Counted from the stretch's first letter, positions 9,417-19,483 are shown. The stretch: 48,843 nucleotides of DNA from Clostridiales bacterium (GCA_012519315.1 JAAYQM010000013.1:1-48843), one strand, 5' to 3'. The notes: generated by a model not told the origin, from the sequence alone. A program made the numbers and translations.

Positions 9417-9601
9417 GGGAAATTATGCAATTTTTTTAACTACATATATAATATACCCTCAATTTTTTTATAGAATATATTAACTAAAAATTAATTAATT
9501 AAACGTTATAGCAAGTTTGGTTCTTATTCTGTTAACGTTTTGTTCATAACAAATATGATATACTGCAATTATTAGGACATCTGTGTCGGAGGATGATAAT
9601 T

Positions 9602-12115
9602 GTGAGCATATATTGCACAGAGTTAAGATGCGAATATCAAAAAGAACCGGTGGGAATTGACAATAATATCCCCAGATTCTTTTGGAAAATAAGAGGGGAT
9701 TCTGAAGGAGTCGCCCAAAGTGCGTACGAAATTATTGTAGAAGATGTATGGTCAAGCGGCAGAGTAGAGAGCGACAGCAGTGTGCAAATATGCTATGGCG
9801 GCAAGCCCCTTAAGCCCTTTACCCGATACAATTATTCTGTTCGGGTATGGGATGCCGAGGGGAATTGCTCCGATTTTGCCCATTCTTTTTTTGAGACGGG
9901 AATTCTTTCCCCTAAGAATTTTCTCGGATCATGGATAGCCTGTCCGTCATCCTTTGAGGGCACAATATTCCGTCACGAGTTTGAAATTGATGCAAAAGTT
10001 ACAGAGGCTCGTCTCTATATCACCGCCTATGGCGTTTACGAGGCTGAGCTTAACGGGGCTCGTGTCGGTGATCTTTGGCTGACGCCGGGGTATACCGCCT
10101 TCGATGATAATTTACTCTATCAGACCTACGATGTGACCGATCTTCTTAAAAGGGAAAATACCATCTGCATCACCCTTGCCAAGGGGTGGCACAGTAGCCG
10201 AATCGGAAAAAGAAGCAATCACAAACAGCAAACCCAGGGGATTCTGGCTATGTTGAGAATAAAAAAGGAGAATGGCGAGGTTTGTGTTGTTACAACGGGG
10301 GAGGGCTGGAGGTGTCGTTCCGGCGCCTGTCTTTTTTCCGATATATACGACGGAGAGATCTATGATGCCTCCCTTGATGATAAAAGGTGGAGGCACTTCG
10401 GCTTTGACGATTCAGATTGGCATGCTGCCAAGGTGGTGAATCTCCCGAAGGATAATCTGACATATCAGATTAATGAACCGATACGTATAAAGGAGACGGT
10501 TTTGCCAATCTCCATTTTTGTTTCGCCGAGGGGAGAAAGAATTCTTGATTTTGGACAGAATCTGGTGGGATGGGTAGAGTTTCGGGTGAAGGGACGCCGA
10601 GGCGAGCGGGTTGTTCTTTCTCATGCCGAGGTGCTGGATAGAGACGGAAACTTTTACACAGACAATATGCGTAGCGCCAAAAACAAGGTTATTTATTACC
10701 TGAGCGGTGAGGGGGAGGAGGTCTTTCATCCCCGTTTTACTTTTCAAGGCTTCCGGTATGTGCGGATTGATGAGTATCCGGGAGAGCCGAGAATTGATGA
10801 TTTTGTCGCCATCGTCATTTACTCAGACATGGAAAGCACAGGGAGCTTTGAGTGTTCGAACCCCGCGGTAAACAAGCTTTTTGCCAATGCTTTTTGGAGT
10901 CAAAAGGGTAACTATGTTGACATTCCCACTGACTGTCCGCAACGAGATGAGCGTCTCGGATGGACAGGGGATGCCCAGGTTTTCATTAAGGCAGGCGCTC
11001 TGAATATGAATGTTGCGCTGTTTTTCACCAAGTGGCTACGGGATCTTGCTGCCGAACAAGAAAAGGAAGGCGGCGCCGTACCAAATATTATTCCCAACAC
11101 TTCAAAAACGCAGGTTTCGGCTGCATGGGGAGATGCGGCGGTTATCTGTCCTATCGAGCTTTATCACGCATACGGGGACAGACAGCTTCTCTCCCGACAG
11201 TATAAAAGCATGCGGGATTGGGTGGAATACATTCGTTCCTGTTGCACGAAGGATAGGTATCTTTGGAATACCGGAACCCATTTTGGCGATTGGCTTGGGA
11301 TAGATGCTCAGGAAGGGTCCTACAAGGGAGCAACAGATCAATATCTTATTGCCACCGCCTTTTATGCTTATTCTTCAAGGCTTTTATCTTTGGCTGCCAA
11401 AATTCTCGGCTTTGAAGAAGATGCTGATAAATATAAGGAATTAAGCGAAAATGTTGCTAAGCGATTTAAAGAAGAATATTTGATTGAGGGCGCCCTGCCT
11501 AAAACGTTGACACAAACGGCTTGTTCGATAGTTCTTCGGTTTGGATTGACAGACGATAATGCAAAAACGGCGGCCGCCCTTGCAAGGCTTGTGGAGGAGA
11601 ACAACTACCATTTAACAACCGGATTTGTGGGCACACCTTATCTTCTATATGCCCTTTCGGATAACGGATATCCTGATCATGCATATCGTCTTTTGTTGCA
11701 GAATGACTATCCCTCATGGCTTTATTCGGTAAATGCGGGAGCAACTACCATATGGGAGCACTGGGACGGGATAAAACCGGACGGCAGCTTTTGGAGCGAG
11801 GATATGAATTCCTTCAATCACTATGCCTATGGTGCCGTTGTCGATTGGATGTATACAAGAATAGCAGGAATCAATTGCACAACCGAGGCGCCCGGGTATA
11901 AGAAGAGTGTGATAAGGCCTTTGGTTACCCAGCGACTCTCCTATGCCAAAGCGACTGTCATGACGCTATACGGCGCTCTTTCCAGCAAATGGACGAGGGA
12001 TAAGGAAGGAAATTACATCTATGAGGTCACCATTCCGAACAATACCGTGTCCGAATTCATTTTTCCGGACGGTCGCCGCATAGAGCTGAAGCCGGGAACC
12101 CATATCCTCTGTTGA
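9602..12115 (+). CDS. Alpha-L-rhamnosidase, GH78 family
   Basis: GH78 hallmarks (ECSNPAVNKLFANAFWSQKGNYVDIPTDCPQRDERLGWTGDAQVF, GATTIWEHWDGIKPDG); GTG at 9602 is better spaced from GGAGGA (9588-9593) than ATG 9593. Confidence 0.93.
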   Translation: MSIYCTELRCEYQKEPVGIDNNIPRFFWKIRGDSEGVAQSAYEIIVEDVWSSGRVESDSSVQICYGGKPLKPFTRYNYSVRVWDAEGNCSDFAHSFFETGILSPKNFLGSWIACPSSFEGTIFRHEFEIDAKVTEARLYITAYGVYEAELNGARVGDLWLTPGYTAFDDNLLYQTYDVTDLLKRENTICITLAKGWHSSRIGKRSNHKQQTQGILAMLRIKKENGEVCVVTTGEGWRCRSGACLFSDIYDGEIYDASLDDKRWRHFGFDDSDWHAAKVVNLPKDNLTYQINEPIRIKETVLPISIFVSPRGERILDFGQNLVGWVEFRVKGRRGERVVLSHAEVLDRDGNFYTDNMRSAKNKVIYYLSGEGEEVFHPRFTFQGFRYVRIDEYPGEPRIDDFVAIVIYSDMESTGSFECSNPAVNKLFANAFWSQKGNYVDIPTDCPQRDERLGWTGDAQVFIKAGALNMNVALFFTKWLRDLAAEQEKEGGAVPNIIPNTSKTQVSAAWGDAAVICPIELYHAYGDRQLLSRQYKSMRDWVEYIRSCCTKDRYLWNTGTHFGDWLGIDAQEGSYKGATDQYLIATAFYAYSSRLLSLAAKILGFEEDADKYKELSENVAKRFKEEYLIEGALPKTLTQTACSIVLRFGLTDDNAKTAAALARLVEENNYHLTTGFVGTPYLLYALSDNGYPDHAYRLLLQNDYPSWLYSVNAGATTIWEHWDGIKPDGSFWSEDMNSFNHYAYGAVVDWMYTRIAGINCTTEAPGYKKSVIRPLVTQRLSYAKATVMTLYGALSSKWTRDKEGNYIYEVTIPNNTVSEFIFPDGRRIELKPGTHILC

Positions 12116-12158
12116 TTCAATGAATGGAGTAATTTAAACAATTAAACGCGAGGATATA

Positions 12159-12193
12159 TTGACAAACTTATCTGTGTATGATATAAGTTGTCA
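12159..12193 (+). promoter_or_regulatory. SigA-type promoter TTGACA-N17-TATAAG overlapped by inverted repeat TGACAAACTTAT...ATAAGTTGTCA
   Basis: Direct reading upstream of the DUF4091 gene. Confidence 0.6.
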
Positions 12194-12252
12194 TATAAGC
12201 TGGTAATAAAACGAAAAAAACATTGTTTCTTACAGAGGGAGAAATAGGTAAA

Positions 12253-13920
12253 ATGGCCGATGTTATTTATAAAGCAAAGCTGCTGCATTCACTGGTAAAG
12301 GTTTTTAGTGACGAGGAGCCGAAAAGCGAGCCGATGTGCAATAGGTTTACCTCTCTCAAAAACGAAACAGTTTCCTTTCAGATTGCCCTTAGCAAAAACG
12401 GGAAGCGCTCCGAGCGCCTTTTTGTGGAGGTTGAATACGAGCTTAAAGAATGCCTGCATATTCGCACGGTGGAAAATGTTCCTGTCCAGTATCCGGCGCA
12501 TCCGAAGTTTGATGACAATTATCTGCGCACCGCTCCCGGACTTTACCCCGATATTCTGCGTGAGCTTTGGCAGAACACGGTATTGGTTGTCCCCGGACAG
12601 TGGCGGGCTCTTTGGATAGATGTGGAGATCTCCCCTCATGCGGATGCGGGAACCTATCCAATCTGTATCTCCTTCTTTGACAGCAATTCGGAGATGGTAT
12701 GCAGCGTGTCAGCCGAGATTACCGTCTATGATGCTGTGTTGCCCGAGCAAAAATTGATTCAGACACAATGGTTTCATTGCGATTGTCTTGCCGAATATTA
12801 CGGTGTGGAGGTTTTTTCTGAGGATTTCTGGGAAATTGTTCGGAATTTTATAAAAACGTATGTGAAGCGGGGATTCAACATGATACTGACCCCCATTTTC
12901 ACCCCGCCCCTCGACACGGCGGTGGGAGGGGAGCGCAAAACGGTTCAGCTTGTTCAGGTGAGAGTGTCTGATGGTGTCTACCATTTTGATTTTTCCAATC
13001 TTAAGCGATGGGTTAACCTCTGCCGGGAAAATGGTATCAAATATTTTGAAATGTCCCACCTTTTTACCCAGTGGGGGGCTGCTCACGCACCTAAGATTAT
13101 GGCAACGGTTGACGGGGAATACAGGCGCATTTTCGGATGGGAAACAAATATTCAGGATGGAGAGTACGCCGCATTTTTAGACGCCTTTCTGCCTCGGCTT
13201 ATCGCCTTTTTAAAGGAGGAAGGGATTGCTCAGGACACCTACTTCCATATTTCTGATGAGCCGAATCTTGAGATGCTTGAGTCCTATGCTGCGGCCAAGA
13301 GCCTTGTTGCCCACCACCTCAGGGAATTTAAAATAATCGATGCCCTCTCCGAATATGACTTTTATGAGACAGGACTGTTAGATCGGGTTGTTTGCGCCAA
13401 CAATCGTATCCACCGCTTTCTTGATAAAAATGTCGAGAATATGTGGGTTTACTATTGCACCTCTCAATGGAAGGATGTGAGCAATCGCTTTATCTCAATG
13501 CCCTCGGCGAGAACACGGATTTATGGAATACAGCTTTATCGCTATAACATTGAGGGAACCCTTCACTGGGGCTATAATTTTTATAACAGTCAACACTCCC
13601 GTTTTGCTATTGATCCATATCAGGTTACCGATGCCGGTTGTGCCTTTCCTGCGGTGGATCCCTTTATCGTCTATCCCGGGGCGGACAAAAGACCGGAGGA
13701 GTCCCTGCGTCTTATGATTCTGCAAGAGGCTGTTTGTGATCTGCGTGCCCTTCAAATGCTTGAGTCCCTTACTTCAAGGGAGTATGTGATAGGTCTTATC
13801 GAGGAGGATCTGTCGGAGCCGTTGACCTTCTTAAGCTATCCGAAATCGGACTGGTATATTCTTTCTTTGCGCAATAAGGTTAATAAAGAAATTGCACAAA
13901 GGATAAATGCAGCCCTCTAA
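12253..13920 (+). CDS. DUF4091 domain-containing protein (glycoside-hydrolase-like)
   Basis: YFHISDEPN, WVYYCTSQ, GYNFYNS, DPFIVYPG; ATG at 12253 preferred to TTG 12223. Confidence 0.8.
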   Translation: MADVIYKAKLLHSLVKVFSDEEPKSEPMCNRFTSLKNETVSFQIALSKNGKRSERLFVEVEYELKECLHIRTVENVPVQYPAHPKFDDNYLRTAPGLYPDILRELWQNTVLVVPGQWRALWIDVEISPHADAGTYPICISFFDSNSEMVCSVSAEITVYDAVLPEQKLIQTQWFHCDCLAEYYGVEVFSEDFWEIVRNFIKTYVKRGFNMILTPIFTPPLDTAVGGERKTVQLVQVRVSDGVYHFDFSNLKRWVNLCRENGIKYFEMSHLFTQWGAAHAPKIMATVDGEYRRIFGWETNIQDGEYAAFLDAFLPRLIAFLKEEGIAQDTYFHISDEPNLEMLESYAAAKSLVAHHLREFKIIDALSEYDFYETGLLDRVVCANNRIHRFLDKNVENMWVYYCTSQWKDVSNRFISMPSARTRIYGIQLYRYNIEGTLHWGYNFYNSQHSRFAIDPYQVTDAGCAFPAVDPFIVYPGADKRPEESLRLMILQEAVCDLRALQMLESLTSREYVIGLIEEDLSEPLTFLSYPKSDWYILSLRNKVNKEIAQRINAAL

Positions 13921-13941
13921 CGACAAATATTGACAAAAAAT

Positions 13942-13989
13942 AAAAAAACAAGGACCGATACGCGATATTCGTAAGGTCCTTGTTTTTTA
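13942..13989 (+). terminator. Intrinsic terminator
   Basis: AAAAAACAAGGACC...GGTCCTTGTTTTTT. Confidence 0.85.
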
Positions 13990-14065
13990 TTGATATACTC
14001 GCTTTGCTGTGTGAATATTTTTGATTATTATGCTATTGAAAATATCAAATCGGAGGAGGGCTTAA

Positions 14066-15700
14066 TCAACCGTTATGCATAAACAGCTCTATATCCGAGC
14101 CGACCGTTCCGATTCCGGCGATGCCGAATTTTTCGACTAGAACCTTTGCAACATTTGCAGACAGGAATCCGGGCAGTGTTGGACCGAGATGAATATTCTT
14201 AACACCCAGATAAAGCAGCGCCAAAAGAACAATGACAGCCTTCTGCTCATACCAGGCGATATTGAAGGCGATGGGCAGCTTGTTAATGTCGTCAAGATCG
14301 AATATCTCTTTGAGCTTTAGCGCGATGACTGTCAGTGAATAAGAATCGTTGCACTGACCGGCATCGAGAACCCTTGGAATTCCGCCGATATCGCCGAGAT
14401 TTAGCTTGTTATAGCGGTACTTCGCACAGCCTGCGGTGAGAATAACCGTATCTTTAGGAAGCTTTTCGGCAAATTCGGTGTAGTAGGCTCTTGACTTCAT
14501 TCTGCCATCGCAGCCCGCCATTACAAAGAACTTTTTGATAGCTCCGGATTTTACGGCATCGACAACCTTGTCTGCCAGAGCTACAACCTGATTGTGAGCA
14601 AATCCGCCCACAATAGAGCCTGACTCGATTTCATCGGGAGCAGGAAGGGTTTTTGCCAGGGCAATGATCTCAGAAAAGTCTTTTTTCCCGTTTTCGTCGG
14701 CTGTGATATGCTTACAGCCCGGATAACCGGTAGAGCCTGTTGTAAAGATCCTGCTTCTTATTTCCTCGCTTCTCGGCGGAACTATGCAGTTAGTTGTAAA
14801 CAAGATGGGACCGTTAAAGGGTCCGAACTCGTCTACCTGCTTCCACCATGCGTTTCCATAGTTGCCGGCAAAATTGTCATATTTCTTGAAAGCGGGATAA
14901 TAGTGGGCAGGCAGCATCTCGCTATGGGTATATACATCTACCCCCGTGCCTTTGGTCTGCTCCAATAATTGCTCAAGATCAGTAAGATCATGACCGGATA
15001 TCAGGATTGCGGGATTCTTTCTGACTCCGATGTTAACCTGGGTGATTTCAGGATTGCCGAACCGTGAGGTATTGGCCTCATCCAGTAATGCCATTGCCTT
15101 AACGCCATACTCGCCGGTTTTCAGTGTCAGCGCGACAAGATCGTCAGCGGTAAGGGAGTTGTCCAGAGTTGCGGCAAGAGCTTCATATATAAAGGCGTTG
15201 ATCTCCGGATTTTTCTTGCCTATATTGTTAGCATGCTCGGTGTATGCGGCCATACCCTTCAGACCGTAAGTAATCATCTCGCGAAGGGAGCGGATATCCT
15301 CGTTTTCTGTTGCCAGTACACCTACAGAAGCGCTTTTCTCCAGCATGGAATCCCTTGAGTCCACAGTGAAGGTTGCCGCATCGTGCAGGCTTTCAAGCTT
15401 AAGTGATTTTCTTAGCTCGTCCCGAATGGCAATCATTTTTATAATCTGATTTTCAATCGAGTTGTCGTCAAAATTTGCATTGGTGATAGTTATGAAAAGA
15501 CTGTTAAGTACTTCGTAATTGGTCTGACCGAGGCTCTTTATATCCAGCTTTCCCTTAATAACGATTTCGGAAATGCCCTTTAAGGTGTAAATCAAAAGAT
15601 CTTGAAGCTTTGCAACCTCTTCGGTTTTTCCGCAGACACCGCGTATTGTGCAGCCCTTGCCGCCCGCAGTTTCCTGACATTGATAACAAAACATGCTCAT
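14066..15700 (-). CDS. hcp: Hydroxylamine reductase / hybrid cluster protein
   Basis: [25 protein letters not shown] (CX2CX8CX5C), [42 protein letters not shown]. Confidence 0.96.
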   Translation of the reverse strand: MSMFCYQCQETAGGKGCTIRGVCGKTEEVAKLQDLLIYTLKGISEIVIKGKLDIKSLGQTNYEVLNSLFITITNANFDDNSIENQIIKMIAIRDELRKSLKLESLHDAATFTVDSRDSMLEKSASVGVLATENEDIRSLREMITYGLKGMAAYTEHANNIGKKNPEINAFIYEALAATLDNSLTADDLVALTLKTGEYGVKAMALLDEANTSRFGNPEITQVNIGVRKNPAILISGHDLTDLEQLLEQTKGTGVDVYTHSEMLPAHYYPAFKKYDNFAGNYGNAWWKQVDEFGPFNGPILFTTNCIVPPRSEEIRSRIFTTGSTGYPGCKHITADENGKKDFSEIIALAKTLPAPDEIESGSIVGGFAHNQVVALADKVVDAVKSGAIKKFFVMAGCDGRMKSRAYYTEFAEKLPKDTVILTAGCAKYRYNKLNLGDIGGIPRVLDAGQCNDSYSLTVIALKLKEIFDLDDINKLPIAFNIAWYEQKAVIVLLALLYLGVKNIHLGPTLPGFLSANVAKVLVEKFGIAGIGTVGSDIELFMHNG

Positions 15701-15718
15701 CTGAAAAAAATCCTCCTT

Positions 15719-15883
15719 TTATTCATCAACAACCTCAAACTCGTCCTTGCCGACAAAGCAAATCGGGCATTGCCAATCGTCGGGGATATCCTCAAAGGCT
15801 GTGCCGGGAGCAACCCCGTTATCGGGATCACCCTCCTTTGGGTCGTAGATATACCCGCAGGGAATACAACGATATTTTTTCAT
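15719..15883 (-). CDS. Rubredoxin
   Basis: [54 protein letters not shown]; start inside the longer ORF, with RBS. Confidence 0.95.
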   Translation of the reverse strand: MKKYRCIPCGYIYDPKEGDPDNGVAPGTAFEDIPDDWQCPICFVGKDEFEVVDE

Positions 15884-16129
15884 ATTAGTGCCTCCTTTTA
15901 TTATATATAAAATTTTTATATCACATTTTATATCGCAGTCTTTGCATAACACTCATATATCAGGATAAAATGTAATTTATACTATTTTACTACATATTTG
16001 TGCAATATACAACGTATACTTGATAAATTTTATTATTTATTCAAAATTTAAATTATAAGTCAATTATTCGCTGTGGTTTCGGGGGTAGTCGATTATATAT
16101 GATATAATGAATCTAAGATGATGTAACGC

Positions 16130-16206
16130 AATTCGCCGCTGGCGAATTTAGAAATTTGCCGCACTATGTAGCGCACATCGGTGTATTACTGCAAATTTAT
16201 GAATTA
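16130..16206. repeat. Structured repeat-like element (AATTCGCC-GCT-GGCGAATT hairpin and CTGCAAATTTATGAATTA box)
   Basis: Related box CTGCAAATTTATGCATTA at 20583-20600 (17/18 identity). Confidence 0.35.
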
Positions 16207-16242
16207 ACAACGATATGACAGATAAGGATATGGTAAAAAGCC

Positions 16243-16271
16243 TTGCTGTTTGCGGACAGATTTGGTATAAT
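16243..16271 (+). promoter_or_regulatory. Promoter TTGCTG-N17-TATAAT for the GntR-RCK_C gene
   Basis: Direct reading. Confidence 0.6.
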
Positions 16272-16308
16272 ATAATTAAATTATAAAAAGATAAGGAGTT
16301 AGAAAAAT

Positions 16309-16947
16309 TTGAATTTTGATACAATGATCATAGCTCCTGTATATTCTCAAATTGCATTGGACATTGCATTGCGGATATCGCGCGGAGAATTGAAAGAGAA
16401 CACAAAGATATACGGACGATCTGTCATGGCGTCGGAGTATGGGGTATCTCCTGAAACGATCCGGCGTGCCATGAGCCTTTTGGAGGATACCGGAATTGTT
16501 GAAATTCGTCAAAACAGCGGTACGATAGTTGTCTCTGCCGAAAAAGCACGCGAATATGTTAAGAAATTTGGCGAACGTAATGAACTCCGCACCTACAGGC
16601 GCAAGCTCAGGGATCTCTTGGGAAAGCAGAAGGCACTGTCCCGGGACATTTCCGAAACTGCGGAAATGCTTATAAGCGTGAGCGAACGCTTTTCGCAAAC
16701 AACTCCGTTTCCCAATTATGAGACGGATATTCCTCCGGAGTCCCCCCTTATAGGGCGTACGTTGGGAGAGCTTCGCTTCTGGCAGCAGACCTCAGCTACG
16801 GTGATTGCGATTCGGCGGAATAGTCAAATTATATTGTCTCCCGGACCTTATGCTGTTATTACAGCCGGAGACACACTTATTTATATCGGGGATATCAAGT
16901 GTATCGATGCGGTAAGAGACTTTGTACATGGCAAAATAAATGAATAA
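16309..16947 (+). CDS. GntR-family regulator with C-terminal RCK_C/TrkA-C domain (BusR-like, probable c-di-AMP sensor)
   Basis: wHTH YGRSVMASEYGVSPETIRRAMSLLEDTGIVEIRQNSGTIV; RCK_C SPLIGRTLGELRFWQQTSATVIAIRRNSQIILSPGPYAVITAGDTLIYIG; TTG start with AAGGAG. Confidence 0.85.
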   Translation: MNFDTMIIAPVYSQIALDIALRISRGELKENTKIYGRSVMASEYGVSPETIRRAMSLLEDTGIVEIRQNSGTIVVSAEKAREYVKKFGERNELRTYRRKLRDLLGKQKALSRDISETAEMLISVSERFSQTTPFPNYETDIPPESPLIGRTLGELRFWQQTSATVIAIRRNSQIILSPGPYAVITAGDTLIYIGDIKCIDAVRDFVHGKINE

Positions 16948-16993
16948 AATCAGCCGCAGACTGGATTTGACAGTCTGCGGCAATTTCTTTCCC

Positions 16994-17065
16994 TTGACAA
17001 CTGACAACTTATTCTGTATAATATAGGTTGTTAATCTGACAATTTGACAAAAATATAAAGTTGTC
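16994..17065 (+). promoter_or_regulatory. Consensus promoter TTGACA-N17-TATAAT with four TGACAA half-sites and inverted GTTGTC
   Basis: -35 16994-16999, -10 17017-17022; TGACAA at 16995, 17002, 17037, 17045; GTTGTC at 17060. Confidence 0.7.
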
Positions 17066-17084
17066 GATTTATCGGAGGAAATTA

Positions 17085-18212
17085 ATGATATCATTTAAAA
17101 ATGTCACTAAAAGCTATGGCTAAAAAAAAGTACTGAAAAACCTCACCTTCTCGATAGAAGCGGGGAAGTTTATAGTTTTAATCGGTCCTTCCGGGTGCGG
17201 AAAAACCACTACGCTCAAGATGATCAACCGTCTGTTAGAACCGGATAGCGGTGAGATAAGTATTGACGGGGTGAATATCCGCAGCAAAAATCCCGTTGAG
17301 CTGAGGAGATCGATTGGTTATGTGATTCAGCAGATTGGTCTGTTTCCGAATATGACTGTCGAACAGAATATTGCCGTGGTTCCAAAGCTTCTGAAAATGC
17401 CGAAGGAAAAATGGAGGCAGATTGTCCTTGAATTGCTGGAGCTTGTGGGAATGCCCTATGAAGAATATGCAGATAAATATCCGTCTGAGCTTTCAGGAGG
17501 ACAGCAGCAACGGATCGGCGTTTTGCGGGCGCTGGCCGCTTCTCCGCCCATTGTTTTAATGGATGAACCTTTCGGCGCCCTTGATCCTATTACGAGGGAT
17601 TCACTGCAGGAGGAGGTCCGGAAGCTTCAGAAAAGGTTGAAAAAAACAATCGTTTTTGTGACCCATGATATGGAGGAGGCGCTGCGGTTGGCAGATATAA
17701 TTGTTTTTATGAATGAGGGGGAAATCGTGCAGATGGCCTCACCGGAGGAAATGCTCCATAATCCCGCAAGCGATATGATTCGTGATTTTATGGGTCGTCA
17801 TACCGGCCGGAACAACGGACAGCCGATGCTTTTTGCGGAGGATCTGATGCGCACAAATGTCTTAAAGGTGCCCTATTCATTAAACACGCTTGAATCAATT
17901 GACAGAATGAGCAGGCGTGAGGTAAATTCGGTTATCGTCCTTGATGAAGATGACACGTTTATGGGAACGGTGACCCTTGATACCGTTCGGGAAAGGGGCA
18001 AGGCCGGACGTAAAATCGGCGAGCTTGCGGGGGATAATGTTCCGTTAATTGATCGTCGTATGCCCGCACAAGAAGCATTTGACCTGCTTATTGGCAGTAG
18101 GGCAGACTATCTTGTGGTACTGAATGAGGATCGAACCGTAGCGGGAATTGTCACAAAAACCAGCATGGCAAAGGCAATGGGTGATGCATTGTGGAAGGCG
18201 GTGCTGTCATGA
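17085..18212 (+). CDS. Osmoprotectant ABC transporter ATPase (OpuCA/OsmV-like, two C-terminal CBS domains), interrupted by in-frame TAA at 17121-17123
   Basis: MISFKNVTKSYG*KKVLKNLTFSIEAGKFIVLIGPSGCGKTTTLKMINRLLEPDSGEI...; Walker A lies upstream of the ORF-track start at 17220. Confidence 0.85.
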
Positions 18213-18853
18213 CGCTGATTTCCTTCATGGATGAAAATAAAGCGGTAATTCTTAAAGCTTTGGCACAGCATGTTTATCTGGTGTTTTTTTCGGTTTTGCT
18301 AGGTATCATAATCTCCATACCGGCCGGTATTTTTTTGTCCCGTCACAAGAGGATAGCCTCTGTCGTGCTTGCGGCGGTTGGCATTGTTCAGACTATTCCG
18401 GGGCTTGTAATGCTGGGAATAGCGCTGATTGTTCTGGGAACGGGAACCAAGACCGCTATGGCGGTTCTTGCGATATATTCTGTTCTTCCGATTCTGCGCA
18501 ACACCTACACCGGCATTACCGAAATTGATTCCGGAATAAAAGAAGCAGGGCAGGGTATCGGTATGACAAAGGGGCAAATGCTTTTCAGCGTTGAGCTGCC
18601 CCTGGCAACCCCGTCCATCGTCGGCGGTATTCGTATATCGACGGTGTATATTGTAAGCTGGGCAACACTGGCGGGACTTATTGGTGCCGGCGGTTTAGGG
18701 GATTTGATTTGGACCGGACTTGCAACCTATAATACAAAATACATACTGGCGGGGGCGCTGCCCTCTGCCGTTCTCGCGTTTGTGTTCAGCGGCATCATCG
18801 GTCTGTTTGAGCGCTTGTTGACACCGCGTGGGCTGAAAGGAGGGAAAGCATGA
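18209..18853 (+). CDS. Osmoprotectant ABC transporter permease (OpuCB/CD-like)
   Basis: BPD permease EAAxxxG-type loop (IKEAGQGIGMTKGQMLFSVELPLATPSIVGGIR); ATG overlaps upstream TGA. Confidence 0.9.
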   Translation: MTLISFMDENKAVILKALAQHVYLVFFSVLLGIIISIPAGIFLSRHKRIASVVLAAVGIVQTIPGLVMLGIALIVLGTGTKTAMAVLAIYSVLPILRNTYTGITEIDSGIKEAGQGIGMTKGQMLFSVELPLATPSIVGGIRISTVYIVSWATLAGLIGAGGLGDLIWTGLATYNTKYILAGALPSAVLAFVFSGIIGLFERLLTPRGLKGGKA

Positions 18854-19449
18854 CTGATCTGTTACCTTTAATAGGTGAGCATCTGTTAATTGTATTCATT
18901 GCCACTGTTATTGCCGTGATTATCGGGCTTGTACTTGGGGTAATGTCCTATTGGATGCGATTTGCCGCACCGATAATTATCTGGTTTGCCGAGGCTCTTC
19001 AGACGATTCCCTCCCTTGCGCTACTCGCGCTTTTGATGATTATTTTCGGGCTGGGAAATGCTACGATTATTGTGGGATTGGTCCTGTATGCATTGCTGCC
19101 GATTGTACGTAATACCAATACGGGGCTTTCCACAGTTTCTCCGGCGATCCGTGACGCAGCCCGCGGAATGGGAATGTCCCGTTTGCAGCGGCTGCTGAAG
19201 GTTGAGCTGCCCTTGGCCTTTCCACTTATATTTTCCGGAATCAAGATCTCAATTGTCAATTCGCTGTCGATTGCGGTTATGGGTGTGTTGATCGGTGCGG
19301 GAGGGTTGGGATACCCAATTTACCGGGGGATTCAGACACAAAACTTTGCTGCAATCATGCGTGGCGCGATACCGGTTATGGTGATGGCCGTCTTGTTCGA
19401 TTTTGTGATGTCGAGTATCGAAAAGCGTCTGGTAAAATGGGCGAAATAA
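18850..19449 (+). CDS. Osmoprotectant ABC transporter permease (second subunit)
   Basis: IRDAARGMGMSRLQRLLKVELPLAFPLIFSGIK; ATGA overlap. Confidence 0.9.
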   Translation: MTDLLPLIGEHLLIVFIATVIAVIIGLVLGVMSYWMRFAAPIIIWFAEALQTIPSLALLALLMIIFGLGNATIIVGLVLYALLPIVRNTNTGLSTVSPAIRDAARGMGMSRLQRLLKVELPLAFPLIFSGIKISIVNSLSIAVMGVLIGAGGLGYPIYRGIQTQNFAAIMRGAIPVMVMAVLFDFVMSSIEKRLVKWAK

Positions 19450-19483
19450 TTTTGTAGAAATTACTTATAAGGAGAATTATCTT

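Noticed and set aside
10112-11744. Several minus-strand ORFs inside the GH78 gene
   Set aside because: Shadow ORFs of a clear coding frame
17220-18212. ORF-track CDS start at 17220 as the true ATPase start
   Set aside because: It excludes Walker A (GPSGCGKTT), which is present in frame upstream; the natural start is 17085 with a TAA in between
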